Shown one piece after another: positions 16,568-25,585 of a stretch of 64,000 bases of DNA. The notes beneath the pieces were generated by a model, which was not told where the DNA came from, searched no databases, and saw only the letters and a program-made list of their open reading frames with translations. Numbering within the stretch: position 1 is the stretch's first letter; the number at the start of each line of letters is the position of its first letter. A program made the position numbers and the translations under genes. Origin of the DNA: Prauserella isguenensis (GTDB lineage Bacteria; Actinomycetota; Actinomycetes; Mycobacteriales; Pseudonocardiaceae); assembly GCF_014191605.1 (NCBI RefSeq), contig NZ_JACHWU010000001.1:1054001-1118000 (forward strand). The letters are read 5' to 3'.

Positions 16568-16925
16568 TGGCCCCGCCCCACACCTCGACCATGCGCAGCA
16601 GCAACACCGGGACCGTCAGGCACAGCACACCGAGGATCGCGGTGCTCGAACGGGTGCGTTCGGCGAGCGCCCACACCGTGCCCAGTGGCAGCACGAGCAG
16701 TGAGCCGACCAGGTACGCCAGGAACGTGAGCATGCTGCCGGGTTGGCCACCGCCGATCAGCATGACGACCGAGATCACGACCTGGACGACGAGCAGCGCC
16801 TCGATCGCACCGACGCCCATGAGCAGCGGTTTCTCCGGCTCGCGGTTCAGCATGACGAGAACGAACGCCCAGATCGCGACACCCGCCGCGCAGGCGGACA
16901 CCGCGATCGCATAGCCAGTGATCAC
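16560..16925 (-). CDS. Small membrane protein, first of a two-gene operon
   Basis: A 121-residue protein with four TM helices (AIAVSACAAGVAIWAFVLVML, LMGVGAIEALLVVQVVISVV, TFLAYLVGSLLVLPLGTVW, STAILGVLCLTVPVLLLRM). No enzymatic motif is visible. ATG 16925 is 15 bp from the inner edge of the TACTAC-N5-GTAGTC palindrome at 16940-16956, much as the membrane gene at 14835 is 10 bp from its copy. Overlaps the downstream gene by 8 bp. Function unknown; the operator suggests envelope-stress control by the nearby BlaI (inference). Confidence 0.8.
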   Translation of the reverse strand: MITGYAIAVSACAAGVAIWAFVLVMLNREPEKPLLMGVGAIEALLVVQVVISVVMLIGGGQPGSMLTFLAYLVGSLLVLPLGTVWALAERTRSSTAILGVLCLTVPVLLLRMVEVWGGASA

Positions 16926-17328
16926 CGGACCTCCACGGTTACTACCGCCCGTAGTCTACGACCCGTGTGCGGACGGCGGTTCCGCGGCCGGTCCGAGGGG
17001 ACGGGCCTGCCGGAAGGCCCGGACTCCTCGCGGCCCCGTTTCGACGACATGGTCACGGGCCCGTTCCTCCGGTAGCGTCGGTGGCAGACGGCCGGGCACC
17101 TTGCCCATGCGACCCCGATAGATCGGAGCCCCCAGCCCGGCGCTCAGCCCGCGATCGCGGGCCTGTCATCGCAGCCGAGTGGGGGTCGGCTCATCGACGC
17201 AATGCTCATCGACGTAACCCTGTTCCGCCACGCACGTCCGACCGCGGCCGCCGGCCGCCGGATCGACGCGTCGCCCGCGGGCCGGCACAGCCACGCCACC
17301 CGCCGGTCGAAACCAACACGAGGTGTCA
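16926..17328. other. Divergent intergenic region
   Basis: 403 bp between a leftward membrane operon and the rightward desaturase. It contains the BlaI-like palindrome near the left end and short inverted repeats (for example GCCCGCGATCGCGGGC near 17146-17161). I see no gene or known riboswitch. Confidence 0.45.
16940..16956. promoter_or_regulatory. Candidate BlaI operator upstream of a membrane-protein operon
   Basis: TACTAC-CGCCC-GTAGTC, a near-perfect palindrome with the same 5-bp spacer as the site at 14808-14824, sits 15 bp upstream of the leftward start at 16925. Assignment to BlaI rests on the TACTAC/GTAGTA half-site known for MecI/BlaI proteins and on the blaI gene 3.3 kb away. Confidence 0.5.
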
Positions 17329-18330
17329 ATGTCCTCTGCTTCCACGTCGTCCTCTGCTTCCACGTCCCCTACGTCCACGTCCTCCGCCGCCACCGATGCG
17401 GAAACCCACGGATCCGCCGGCGGCCGGCGCCCGAAACCGATCACGTCCGGTCGCACGTCCCTGCCCGAGCACGTCACCGTGAAGGTGTTTGTCATCGCCC
17501 CGCTGGTGGCGATCGCCGCGGCGGTGCCGTTCGCGTGGGGGTGGGGACTGAGCTGGATCGACATCGCGATCGGCGCGGCGTTCTTCGTCGTCAGCGGGCT
17601 CGGCGTGACGGCCGGATACCACCGGTTGTTCACGCACGGTTCCTACAAGGCCGCCCGGCCGCTGCGGATCGCACTGGCGATCGCGGGCAGCATGTCGGCA
17701 CAGGGTCAGGTGACGACGTGGGTGGCGGACCACCGCAGACACCACGCGTTCTCCGACCGGGCGGGTGACCCGCATTCGCCGTGGCGGTACGGCACGTCGC
17801 CCGCCGCGCTGGCGAGGGGCTTCTGGCATGCGCACATGGGCTGGCTGTTCGACCGCGAGATCACGAACGTCGAGCGGTTCGCCCCCGACCTCGCAGGCGA
17901 CCGTGACATCCGTACCGTCGACCGGCTCTTCCCGGTGTGGGTGCTGGCGAGCTTCCTGTTGCCCGCGCTGCTCGGCGGGCTCATCACGTGGTCGGTGTGG
18001 GGCGGCGTGACGGCGCTGTTCTGGGCCGGTCTCGTGCGGATCGGGCTGCTGCACCACGTGACGTGGTCGGTGAACTCGATCTGCCACATGATCGGCGAGC
18101 GCCCGTTCGGCAGCAGGGACAAGGCCGCGAACTTCTGGCCGCTGGCGATCTTCTCGTTCGGCGAGTCCTGGCACAACCTGCACCACGCCGACCCGACCTG
18201 TGCCCGGCACGGTGTGCTGCGCGGTCAGCTCGACATCTCCGCGCGGGTGATCTGGCTCTTCGAGAAGTTCGGCTGGGCCACGAAGGTCCGCTGGCCGAGC
18301 GCGTCCCGCCTCACCCGGCTGGCTCAGTAG
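17329..18330 (+). CDS. Acyl-CoA/acyl-lipid fatty acid desaturase
   Basis: A 333-residue integral membrane di-iron desaturase. The three histidine boxes are intact: HRLFTH, HRRHH and HNLHH (in SWHNLHHADPT), with hydrophobic helix pairs before and between them. It resembles the delta-9 acyl-CoA desaturases (DesC/OLE1 type) that insert a double bond into membrane acyl chains using O2 and an electron donor. The first 45 residues are Ser/Thr-rich low complexity. ATG 17329 is preferred over GTG 17323 because AGG lies 5-7 bp before it. Monocistronic. Confidence 0.9.
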   Translation: MSSASTSSSASTSPTSTSSAATDAETHGSAGGRRPKPITSGRTSLPEHVTVKVFVIAPLVAIAAAVPFAWGWGLSWIDIAIGAAFFVVSGLGVTAGYHRLFTHGSYKAARPLRIALAIAGSMSAQGQVTTWVADHRRHHAFSDRAGDPHSPWRYGTSPAALARGFWHAHMGWLFDREITNVERFAPDLAGDRDIRTVDRLFPVWVLASFLLPALLGGLITWSVWGGVTALFWAGLVRIGLLHHVTWSVNSICHMIGERPFGSRDKAANFWPLAIFSFGESWHNLHHADPTCARHGVLRGQLDISARVIWLFEKFGWATKVRWPSASRLTRLAQ

Positions 18331-18521
18331 CAGCCCCGCCCGTCCGCCTGCCCGTCCCGCCCGTCACGGCCTGATCCTCGTTTCGGGTGGGACGGGTGGG
18401 ACGTCGTCGCCGCTCGTGATACGACATCTCCACGATCTTCGTTTGTTGCACCGGTCCGTGACCTGCGGGAGGGGCGGCTCGGCTACGGTCGTGCGCGGCA
18501 GGCGAACTGGGTGGAGGGACG

Positions 18522-19934
18522 ATGACGAGCACCGTGACGCGTCACGGTCCGGACGGGCGGCAAACGGCGTCCGGACCGGAACCCGCGGGTGAGCCGCGCG
18601 GGGGACGCTCCGGGTTCGCGTGGTTGGTGCGGCTCCCGAGCGCGGCGGTGCACGGGCTGCGTCGGTCGGCGGGTACGACACCGGGACGCCTGACCCTGAT
18701 CGGCGTCGGCCTCGTGCTGCTCGCGCTGCTGGCGGGCACGGTGGCGGGCATCCAACTCGGCGAGCGCAAGTCGACGATCGACGGGCTCGTCGACCACCGA
18801 GAGCCGCTGACGGCGGCCGCGCAGGAGGTCTACCGCTCCCTCTCGGACGCCGACGCCACGGCTGCGGGCACGTTGCTCGACGCCGCCTCAGAGGGCATCG
18901 CGTTGCGGGACCGCTACGACGTCGACATCGCCCGTGCGGGCGCCGCGCTCGCGAAGGCGGCCAGCGCCTCGGCGGGCAACCCCCAGGCTGTGGCTCAGGT
19001 CGACGTGCTGTCCCGGCAGTTGCCGGTTTACACCGGGCTGGTCGAGACCGCGCGCACGAACAGCAGGCAGGGCAACCCCGTCGGAGCGGCGTACCTCGCC
19101 GAGGCGTCGCAGCTCATGCGGGCGGAGATCCTGCCCGCGGCGAAGGCGTTGTACGAGATCGAGGTCGAACGCCTCTCGGAGGAGCAGGACGACGCCGCGT
19201 CCGTGCCCTGGCTGACGGGGTTGCTGGCGCTGGCGCTGCTGGGGGCGCTGATCGTCACGCAGGTGTATCTCAAGCGCCGCACGAACCGCGTGCTCAACGT
19301 CGGCCTGCTCGTGGCGACGATCGCCGTCGGGCTGGCGGTGTTGTGGGCGGCCGTGGCGGTCACGTTCCAGAGCGTGCTCGTCGGCAGCGGCCGGTCGTCC
19401 GGTTCCGAGCAGACCGACGTCATAGTGCGGGCTCGGATCGCGGCGTTGCAGGCCCGCGCCGACGAGACGTTGACGCTGCTGGCCCGCGGCAACGGCACGG
19501 CCTACGAGCAGGAGTACCAGTCCTCCATCCGGCGGTTGTCCGGTCCGAACGGTGACGGCGGTCTCCTCGGCGAGGCCAGGGACGGCACCGAGGGGCTGCC
19601 CGCCGCGGACCATGTCGAGGCGGCCGTGCGGAGCGCAGGGGCGTGGCGCGAGGTCCACGGCCAGGTACGCAACTTCGACAACGGTGGCCGCTACAAGGAT
19701 GCGGTCGAGCTCGCCATCCAGACCGAGGGCGACGAGGGTGCGACGGCCGCGTTCACCCGGCTCGACGGTGACCTGGCCAGGGGCATCGCCGACAGCAGGC
19801 AGCTGTTCCTCGACGACACGACCAACGCCTCACGGGCGCTGACGTTGCTCTCGCCCGGGTTCGCCGTGCTGTCGCTGGTGGCCATGCTGGGCTCGATCCT
19901 CGGTATCCGTGAACGTCTCCGGGAGTACCGCTGA
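18522..19934 (+). CDS. glnX: GlnX-like membrane protein of the pknG operon
   Basis: A 470-residue membrane protein. TM helices lie near 57-76 (LTLIGVGLVLLALLAGTVAG), 227-247 (LTGLLALALLGALIVTQVYL), 258-284 and 443-463, with two extracytoplasmic helical domains between them, resembling a four-helix-bundle sensor. The order glnX-glnH-pknG with overlapping junctions is the same gene set as mycobacterial Rv0412c-Rv0411c-Rv0410c. There GlnX passes the signal of amino-acid binding by GlnH to the kinase PknG, controlling GarA/OdhI and 2-oxoglutarate metabolism. The TGA overlaps the glnH ATG (TGATG). Assignment is mainly by operon context and topology. Confidence 0.85.
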   Translation: MTSTVTRHGPDGRQTASGPEPAGEPRGGRSGFAWLVRLPSAAVHGLRRSAGTTPGRLTLIGVGLVLLALLAGTVAGIQLGERKSTIDGLVDHREPLTAAAQEVYRSLSDADATAAGTLLDAASEGIALRDRYDVDIARAGAALAKAASASAGNPQAVAQVDVLSRQLPVYTGLVETARTNSRQGNPVGAAYLAEASQLMRAEILPAAKALYEIEVERLSEEQDDAASVPWLTGLLALALLGALIVTQVYLKRRTNRVLNVGLLVATIAVGLAVLWAAVAVTFQSVLVGSGRSSGSEQTDVIVRARIAALQARADETLTLLARGNGTAYEQEYQSSIRRLSGPNGDGGLLGEARDGTEGLPAADHVEAAVRSAGAWREVHGQVRNFDNGGRYKDAVELAIQTEGDEGATAAFTRLDGDLARGIADSRQLFLDDTTNASRALTLLSPGFAVLSLVAMLGSILGIRERLREYR

Positions 19935-20896
19935 TGAAACGCTGGACATGGCTCGCCGGGGTGCTGGTGGCGACGTTGCTGGCCGGGTGCGGTTCGGCGG
20001 GTACACCGGTCGACCCCGCGCCGGTCGGGTCGGCGGACCGTCCGATGCCCGCGGACACCGACGTGTCGGGGAAGCTCGAGCAGGGCGGGTCGAGTGCACC
20101 GAGTTGCAACCCACGCCAGAGTCTGCGACCGAACGGATCGATCCCGCCAGAGTCCACAATGGACGCTATCAAGAAGCGCGGCTATCTCATCGCGGGCGTC
20201 GACCAGGCCACGAACCTGTGGGGTTTCCGTAACCCGCACACCGGTGAGCTCGAAGGATTCGACATCGATGTCGTGAAGGCGATCGCCCACGACATCTTCG
20301 GCACCTACGATCCCAACACGATCCGCTTCAAGGCGATCAACTCGGCGGAGCGCGAGACCGTACTTGCCGGCGGCGACGTCGACGTGGTCGTGCGGACGTA
20401 CTCGGTGACGTGCGAGCGGCTGCAGAAGGTCGCGTTCTCGTCGGTGTACTTCGAGGCGGCGCAACGCGTGCTGGTCACGGAGAAGTCCGGGATCGAGAAC
20501 ATCTCCCAGCTGGGCGGCAAGAAGGTGTGCGCGGCGGGCAGTTCGACGTCGGTGAACCGGCTCGCCGAGGCGAAACCGAAGCCGAAGCCCGTGGTGACCA
20601 ACAACTGGACGGACTGCCTCGTGCTGCTGCAGCAGGGTCAGGTCTCGGCGGTGTCCACCGACGACACCATTCTGGCGGGCATGGCCGAGGAGGACCCGTC
20701 GACGCGCGTCGTCGGGCCGCCGCTGTCGGAGGAGCTCTACGGCGTCGGCATCCCGAAGGGGAACGAGGACATGGTCCGCTTCGTCAACGCGACGCTCGAG
20801 GACTTCCGGCAGAACGAGTGGCGCGACCGGTTCCGGCATTGGGGGCTGCAGCGGGTGCTCGGCAACCAGAACCCGCCGAAGCCGCAGTACCGGTGA
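19934..20896 (+). CDS. glnH: GlnH amino-acid-binding lipoprotein
   Basis: A 320-residue solute-binding lipoprotein. The signal peptide ends in the lipobox LLAGC with Cys19 as the acylated residue. The family 3 binding-protein fold follows (GYLIAGVDQATNLWGFRNP, GFDIDVVKAIAHDIFG, then INSAERETVLAGGDVDVVVR and TYSVT). In mycobacteria GlnH binds Asp/Glu/Asn and feeds the GlnX-PknG signalling chain rather than an ABC transporter; no permease gene is present here either, which supports that role. ATG 19934 overlaps the glnX stop; pknG follows after 22 bp. Confidence 0.92.
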   Translation: MKRWTWLAGVLVATLLAGCGSAGTPVDPAPVGSADRPMPADTDVSGKLEQGGSSAPSCNPRQSLRPNGSIPPESTMDAIKKRGYLIAGVDQATNLWGFRNPHTGELEGFDIDVVKAIAHDIFGTYDPNTIRFKAINSAERETVLAGGDVDVVVRTYSVTCERLQKVAFSSVYFEAAQRVLVTEKSGIENISQLGGKKVCAAGSSTSVNRLAEAKPKPKPVVTNNWTDCLVLLQQGQVSAVSTDDTILAGMAEEDPSTRVVGPPLSEELYGVGIPKGNEDMVRFVNATLEDFRQNEWRDRFRHWGLQRVLGNQNPPKPQYR

Positions 20897-20918
20897 CCGC
20901 GAACCGAGGAGGCAACCT

Positions 20919-23672
20919 GTGACCGACGAGCCACGCCGCCCTCGCCATGCGGCGCCGGACGGAGACGACGAGCAGCACACGCAGTACGTCGCGCCGGCGC
21001 CGCCGAACGGCGGCACGCCCCGGCACGCCGCTCCCGACGGGAGCGGGTCCGAAGGCCATGACCAGGTGCAACCGGCCGGCCCGCAGGCACAGCAGCCGGC
21101 GCAGCTCCAGCAGCCGCAGCCGTCGCCGCAGGCGCAGCAGTCATCCCAGGCGCAGCAGTCACCCCAAACGCAGCAGTCCTCGCAGCCCCCTCGTGTGGTG
21201 CCCGGTTCGCAGGCGGCACAGGGACCGCAGGTGGCCCAGGGGCGCGGCGGACCGAACGAGCCGATGCCGACGAGCGTGCTCGACCAGGCACCGGGAACCG
21301 AACTCGTCATGCCGCCCGCTCCGCCGTCCGAATCGGACGATCCGAGCGAGGGGATGGGCCCGCCCAGCGGATACACGAGTGGACCCGGCAGTGCGCCCGG
21401 CAGCGGCCCCGGGAGCGGCCCGGCCAGTGGCCCGGGGAGTGGCCCGGCCAGCGGTAGCGGTCCCGGCTCGGGTGGCGGTACCGGGCGTGGCAGCGGCAGT
21501 GGAACGGGCACCGGCAGTGGAACGGGTAGCGGCAGCGGTCCGTGGACCGGATCGGGTGCGGGCACGGCCGGTGGCGCGTTCCCGCGGACGTCGCGGCGGT
21601 CCTCGTCACGCACGTCGACGCGCGGCCGACTGGGCGCCGGCATGGTCGAGGTGCCCCCGGTGCCCTACCGGGACCCGGCGGAGGCGGTGCTGTCCGACCC
21701 GATGGTGTCGGAGTCGAAGCGGTTCTGCAGCAGCTGCAACGCCAAGGTCGGACGGGGTTCGGACGGCGAGGTGGGCGTGCCGCAGGGCACGTGCGACAAG
21801 TGCGGCACGCGCTTCTCGTTCGTGCCGAAGCTGCAGCCCGGCGAGCTGGTCGGCGGGCAGTACGAGGTGCTCGGCGCGCTCGCCTACGGCGGGCTGGGCT
21901 GGATCTACCTCGCGCGCGACCTCAACGTCGACGGCCGCTGGGTCGTCCTCAAAGGACTGATCAACACCGGTGACGCGACCGCCATGGCGGCCGCGGTCAA
22001 CGAGAAGCGGTTTCTCGCCGAGGTCGAGCACCCGCACATCGTCAAGATCTACAACTTCGTGCAGCATCCCGACCCGGACACCGGCGGGGCCGTCGACTAC
22101 ATCGTGATGGAGTACGTCGGCGGGCAGTCGCTGCGCCAGCTCGCGCTCGACCACCACCGCCAGAGCGGGCGCGCCGAGCCGTTGCCGATCGGCCAGGTCA
22201 TCGCCTACGGCCTGGAGATCCTGCCTGCGCTGGGATATCTGCACAACCAGGGCCTGCTGTACTGCGATTTGAAGCCCGACAACGTGATCCAGACCGGCGA
22301 CCAGCTCAAGCTCATCGACCTGGGCGCCGTGCGGCGGATGGACGACTACAGCAGTCCGCTGTTCTTCACGAGCGGGTACAGCGCGCCGGAGCTGGCGAGC
22401 GACGGTGCGTCCGTGGCCTCGGACCTGTTCACCGTCGGCCGTACGCTCGCGGTGCTGAGCTTCGAGTTCACCGGCTACACCACGAAGTTCAAGACGACGC
22501 TGCCGAGCCAGGACGACGTTCCACTGTTCAAGCTGTTCGGTTCGTACTACCGGTTCCTGCGCCGTGCCACGCACGTCGACCCGGCGCGCCGGTTCGTCTC
22601 CGCCGAGGAGATGGCCGACCAGTTGACGGGCGTGCTGCGCGAGATCATGGCGTTGGGGACCGGGAAGCAGCGACCCGGCCAGTCCACCGTGTTCGGTCCG
22701 GAGACGAACACGTTCGGCGTGGACATGGTGGTGCCCGACCGTGGGCAGGACGTCCCGCTGCCCGACCCGGTCGAGGTGGTGTCGGGGCTGCCGGTGCCGC
22801 AGGTGGACACCGACGACGTCGGCGCGGGTGTGCTCGCCGCGACACTGGGTGCGGATCCGCGGGCGGCGATCGAGGCCCTCGCAGGCGCTCCGCGGGAGTC
22901 CATCGAGGTGCGGTTGCGGGTGGTGCGCGCGCGGATCGAACTGGGCGAGCTGGCCGAGGCGAACCGGCAGTTGCAGGCGGCGCAGTACCTCGCCATCAAG
23001 GCGGGATTCCCGCACGACTGGCGGATCGACTGGTACCGCGGGCTGATCGAGCTCGCGGGCGGGCGTGCGCGCGTGGCGCACGTCGCGTTCGACACGGTGT
23101 ACGACGAACTGCCGGGTGAGACGGCGCCGAAGCTGGCGATGGCGTTCAGCGCGGAGGCGACCGGGGAGTACTTCGCCGCGTCGCGGCTGTACGAGCTGGT
23201 GTGGCGTACCGACCGGTCGTACGTGAGCGCGGCGTTCGGGCTGGCGCGCGTGTACCTGGCGCAGGGTGCGCGGGCGAGCGCCATCGAGGTGCTCGAATCG
23301 GTGCCCTCGTCCTCGACGCACCACGTGCCCGCACAGCTGGCGGCGATCAAGGTGAAGATCACGCCCTTCGCGGGGAAGCAGGTGACCGAGGCCGACCTCG
23401 TCGACGCGGGCGGGCGCCTGGAGCGGCTGAACCTGGACGCCGAGCGGCGGACACGGCTGGCCATCGAGGTGCTGTCGGCGGCGCTGGAGTGGCTGCGCGG
23501 CAACGCCGAGTCCGAGCACACGCAGGTGCTGGGCTGCGCGCTGCGGGAGCGGGACGTCCGGTTCGGACTCGAAACGCACCACCGGTCGTTGGCACGCCTG
23601 GTGTCGACGACCGCCGAACGCATCGAGCTCGTCGACAGGGCGAACGCGCTGCGGCCGCGCACCCTGACGTGA
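20919..23672 (+). CDS. pknG: Serine/threonine protein kinase PknG
   Basis: A 917-residue soluble kinase with the PknG domain order. An N-terminal tail carries a TQYV phospho-site candidate (T21). A Gln/Ser/Pro then Gly/Ser-rich linker spans about 50-240. A rubredoxin-like domain has CSSC (270-273) and CDKC (292-295). The kinase domain has Lys345 (VVLKGL), catalytic D450 (YCDLKPDN) and DLG in LIDLGAVRR. A TPR domain makes up the last 270 residues. As in other PknGs the kinase lacks the HRD Arg and is not regulated by activation-loop phosphorylation. Its known substrate is GarA/OdhI. At 917 residues it is much longer than mycobacterial PknG (about 750), all of the excess being the low-complexity linker. 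It is last in the glnX-glnH-pknG operon. Confidence 0.95.
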   Translation: MTDEPRRPRHAAPDGDDEQHTQYVAPAPPNGGTPRHAAPDGSGSEGHDQVQPAGPQAQQPAQLQQPQPSPQAQQSSQAQQSPQTQQSSQPPRVVPGSQAAQGPQVAQGRGGPNEPMPTSVLDQAPGTELVMPPAPPSESDDPSEGMGPPSGYTSGPGSAPGSGPGSGPASGPGSGPASGSGPGSGGGTGRGSGSGTGTGSGTGSGSGPWTGSGAGTAGGAFPRTSRRSSSRTSTRGRLGAGMVEVPPVPYRDPAEAVLSDPMVSESKRFCSSCNAKVGRGSDGEVGVPQGTCDKCGTRFSFVPKLQPGELVGGQYEVLGALAYGGLGWIYLARDLNVDGRWVVLKGLINTGDATAMAAAVNEKRFLAEVEHPHIVKIYNFVQHPDPDTGGAVDYIVMEYVGGQSLRQLALDHHRQSGRAEPLPIGQVIAYGLEILPALGYLHNQGLLYCDLKPDNVIQTGDQLKLIDLGAVRRMDDYSSPLFFTSGYSAPELASDGASVASDLFTVGRTLAVLSFEFTGYTTKFKTTLPSQDDVPLFKLFGSYYRFLRRATHVDPARRFVSAEEMADQLTGVLREIMALGTGKQRPGQSTVFGPETNTFGVDMVVPDRGQDVPLPDPVEVVSGLPVPQVDTDDVGAGVLAATLGADPRAAIEALAGAPRESIEVRLRVVRARIELGELAEANRQLQAAQYLAIKAGFPHDWRIDWYRGLIELAGGRARVAHVAFDTVYDELPGETAPKLAMAFSAEATGEYFAASRLYELVWRTDRSYVSAAFGLARVYLAQGARASAIEVLESVPSSSTHHVPAQLAAIKVKITPFAGKQVTEADLVDAGGRLERLNLDAERRTRLAIEVLSAALEWLRGNAESEHTQVLGCALRERDVRFGLETHHRSLARLVSTTAERIELVDRANALRPRTLT

Positions 23673-23708
23673 GCGGGTCCGGGTCGTGGCCGTGCGCCGT
23701 GCGGGCCG

Positions 23709-24860
23709 CTACGCCGGGTGCAGCTCGACCAGCGAGATGTCCGGCGGCGCGCCGACCCGCACGGGCGGTCCCCAGAAACCCGCGCCGCGCGTGACGTACA
23801 TGCGGGTGCCGCCGACGTCGTAGGCGCCCGCGACGGCGCCCTGCTGCAGGCTCACCGCCATCTCGAACGGCGAGAGCTGCCCACCGTGGGTGTGGCCCGC
23901 GAGCAGCAGGTCGACCCCGTGCTCGGCGGCGGCGCGGGCGTCGCGCGGCTGGTGCGCCAGCATGACCAGCGCCCGCTCCGGGTCGCGACCGCGGACCGCC
24001 GCGGGGATGTCGCCCGGGTCCTGGAACCGGTAGGCCGTGTGGTCGTTGATGCCCGCCAGGTGGAACACGCCGCCGCCGTGGCGGATGTCGACGTGCTCGT
24101 TGCGCAGTGGGCGCACGCCGAGCCGCGGCAGGTGATCGAGCCACTCCCGGTATCCCGAGTAGTACTCGTGGTTGCCGGTGACGAAGTAGGTGCCGTGGGT
24201 GCTGCGCAGCCCGGCCAGTGGCGCGGCGGCGTCGGCGAGGTGCTCGACGGTGCCGTCGACGAGGTCACCGGCGATGGCCACCAGGTCCGGCTGCTCGGCG
24301 TTGACCAGGTCGACGATGCGGCGGGTGTGGTCGCGCCCGAGGATCGGCCCGAGGTGGACGTCGCTGATCAGCGCGATGCGGAAGCCGCCGATGCGCGGGT
24401 CGAGGCGCCGCACGCGCAGGGGTACGTGGGTGACCGTCGGCGGTCCGAGCGCGACGGACACGCCGTACCCGGTGACGCCGACCGCGACGGCACCCGCCGC
24501 CACTGCAGAGCCGCGGGTGAGCAGGGTGCGGCGGGAGAGGCCGTCGCGGGGCCGGCCCGCGTCGCGGCGCGTCCACGGCCGCAGGGCGAGCCGCGGGATC
24601 TCCAGTACCAGCAGGGCCAGCGTCAGGTAGAAGAACACCGCCAGCCACAGGTAGCCGGGCCAGGCGAACCACTGCGCCACCTCCGGGTCGACGCTCGTTC
24701 CGGTGGCGAGTGCGGTGATCATCACGAGCAGCAGCGTCAGGAACGCCGCGTTGCCGATCCGTCGCCCGCGCGTGCCGCGGGTGGTGTTGTCGAGGACGAT
24801 CCGTTTCCACGGGTACAGGTGCAGCGTCCCCACCACGAGGGAGACGACGAGGGCGAACAT
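23709..24860 (-). CDS. Membrane-anchored metallophosphoesterase
   Basis: A 383-residue protein. Four TM helices occupy residues 1-115 and a further hydrophobic/Tat-like segment with RR (LSRRTLLTRGSAVAAGAVAV) lies near 130-155. A calcineurin-type phosphoesterase domain follows with all metal-binding motifs: DVHLG, GDLVDG, GNHEY, then LAHQP and GHTHGGQ. Relatives (YkuE/YaeI-like) cleave phosphodiesters or UDP-linked lipids at the outer face of the membrane. ATG 24860 overlaps the stop of the upstream thioesterase gene (TGATG), so the genes form an operon. It converges on pknG with only 36 bp between. Confidence 0.9.
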   Translation of the reverse strand: MFALVVSLVVGTLHLYPWKRIVLDNTTRGTRGRRIGNAAFLTLLLVMITALATGTSVDPEVAQWFAWPGYLWLAVFFYLTLALLVLEIPRLALRPWTRRDAGRPRDGLSRRTLLTRGSAVAAGAVAVGVTGYGVSVALGPPTVTHVPLRVRRLDPRIGGFRIALISDVHLGPILGRDHTRRIVDLVNAEQPDLVAIAGDLVDGTVEHLADAAAPLAGLRSTHGTYFVTGNHEYYSGYREWLDHLPRLGVRPLRNEHVDIRHGGGVFHLAGINDHTAYRFQDPGDIPAAVRGRDPERALVMLAHQPRDARAAAEHGVDLLLAGHTHGGQLSPFEMAVSLQQGAVAGAYDVGGTRMYVTRGAGFWGPPVRVGAPPDISLVELHPA

Positions 24861-25453
24861 CAGGGGTTGACGTCCCAGCCCCGCTGTTCGGCGGCCGCGG
24901 CCTCGGCCTCGGCGGTCTGCCGGAACTTCTCGATCGCGTCGGGGTCGCCGTGCGTGGTGAAGTGGTCGACGCCGACGGTGACGAACAGTGCGCGGGCGCG
25001 CAGCGCGACCGGGCCGTCGTCGGCGTCGAGGCGGCCCTCGGCGCTGACGTATGTCTTCCGGCCGGAGCGGCCGTCGAGCCTGGCGGCGATGTGCAGTGTC
25101 GAGCCGACCGGCACGGGCCGGACGAAGTCGGTCTCGAGGCGGGCGGTCACGGTCGGCGTGCGGAGCAGGTTGCCGACCGTCGAGCCGAGCGCTTCGTCGA
25201 ACGCGCACGCCAGCAGGCCGCCGTGGGCCAGACCGGGAGCTCCCTGGTGGTCCTTCCGCACGGTGAACGTCGACACGACGGACATGTCGTCGGCGACCGC
25301 GGACCGCAGGTGCAGGCCCAACTCGACCTCGTGGCCGCAGCCGAAGCACTCGGCGTAGTGCTCGGACAGTTCGGTGCCGGGGGCAGGGGCGTCGGGGTGC
25401 GGGCCGACCGGCTCGGCGTCGGCGGGCGGCCAGTTCTCGGTACGTGAGCTCAC
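24860..25453 (-). CDS. PaaI-family (hotdog) acyl-CoA thioesterase
   Basis: A 197-residue hotdog-fold protein. The core shows CFGCGHEVELGLHLR, then GLAHGGLLACAFDEALGS (the HGG-containing hotdog helix with a conserved acidic residue) and LETDFVRPVPVGSTL. These features match PaaI/DUF4442-type thioesterases that hydrolyse acyl- or aryl-CoA. Residues about 30-50 carry two closely spaced Cys and His (ECFGCGH) common in actinobacterial members. Start GTG 25453 has only a weak ribosome site. It is coupled to the phosphoesterase gene by a TGATG overlap. Confidence 0.87.
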   Translation of the reverse strand: MSSRTENWPPADAEPVGPHPDAPAPGTELSEHYAECFGCGHEVELGLHLRSAVADDMSVVSTFTVRKDHQGAPGLAHGGLLACAFDEALGSTVGNLLRTPTVTARLETDFVRPVPVGSTLHIAARLDGRSGRKTYVSAEGRLDADDGPVALRARALFVTVGVDHFTTHGDPDAIEKFRQTAEAEAAAAEQRGWDVNP

Positions 25454-25514
25454 CGGGTCAAGCTATCCGGCCGGGGCCGACGATCACTCCCGCCGACCCC
25501 GATCTGTGGCGAAC

Positions 25515-25547
25515 ACCGCCGCTGCGCGGCCGGCCTCGTGCTGGCAC
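25515..25547. repeat. 33-bp direct repeat, copy 1
   Basis: A 33-bp sequence, including GCCGCTGCGCGGCCGGC (a hairpin-forming core), is repeated without mismatch at 28022-28054 in the same orientation. The copies flank the type VII-like gene pair, the first DUF3558 gene and the broken transpeptidase. Confidence 0.9.
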
Positions 25548-25585
25548 GGCGCGAGGCAGGAACGGCCTGACATGCGCAGCGGGCC

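Noticed and set aside
16926-17328. Riboswitch upstream of the desaturase
   Set aside because: Short inverted repeats exist, but I recognise no consensus of any known class.
21360-21560. A separate repeat element in the pknG 5' region
   Set aside because: The Gly/Ser-coding repeats are in frame within pknG and explained as a protein linker.
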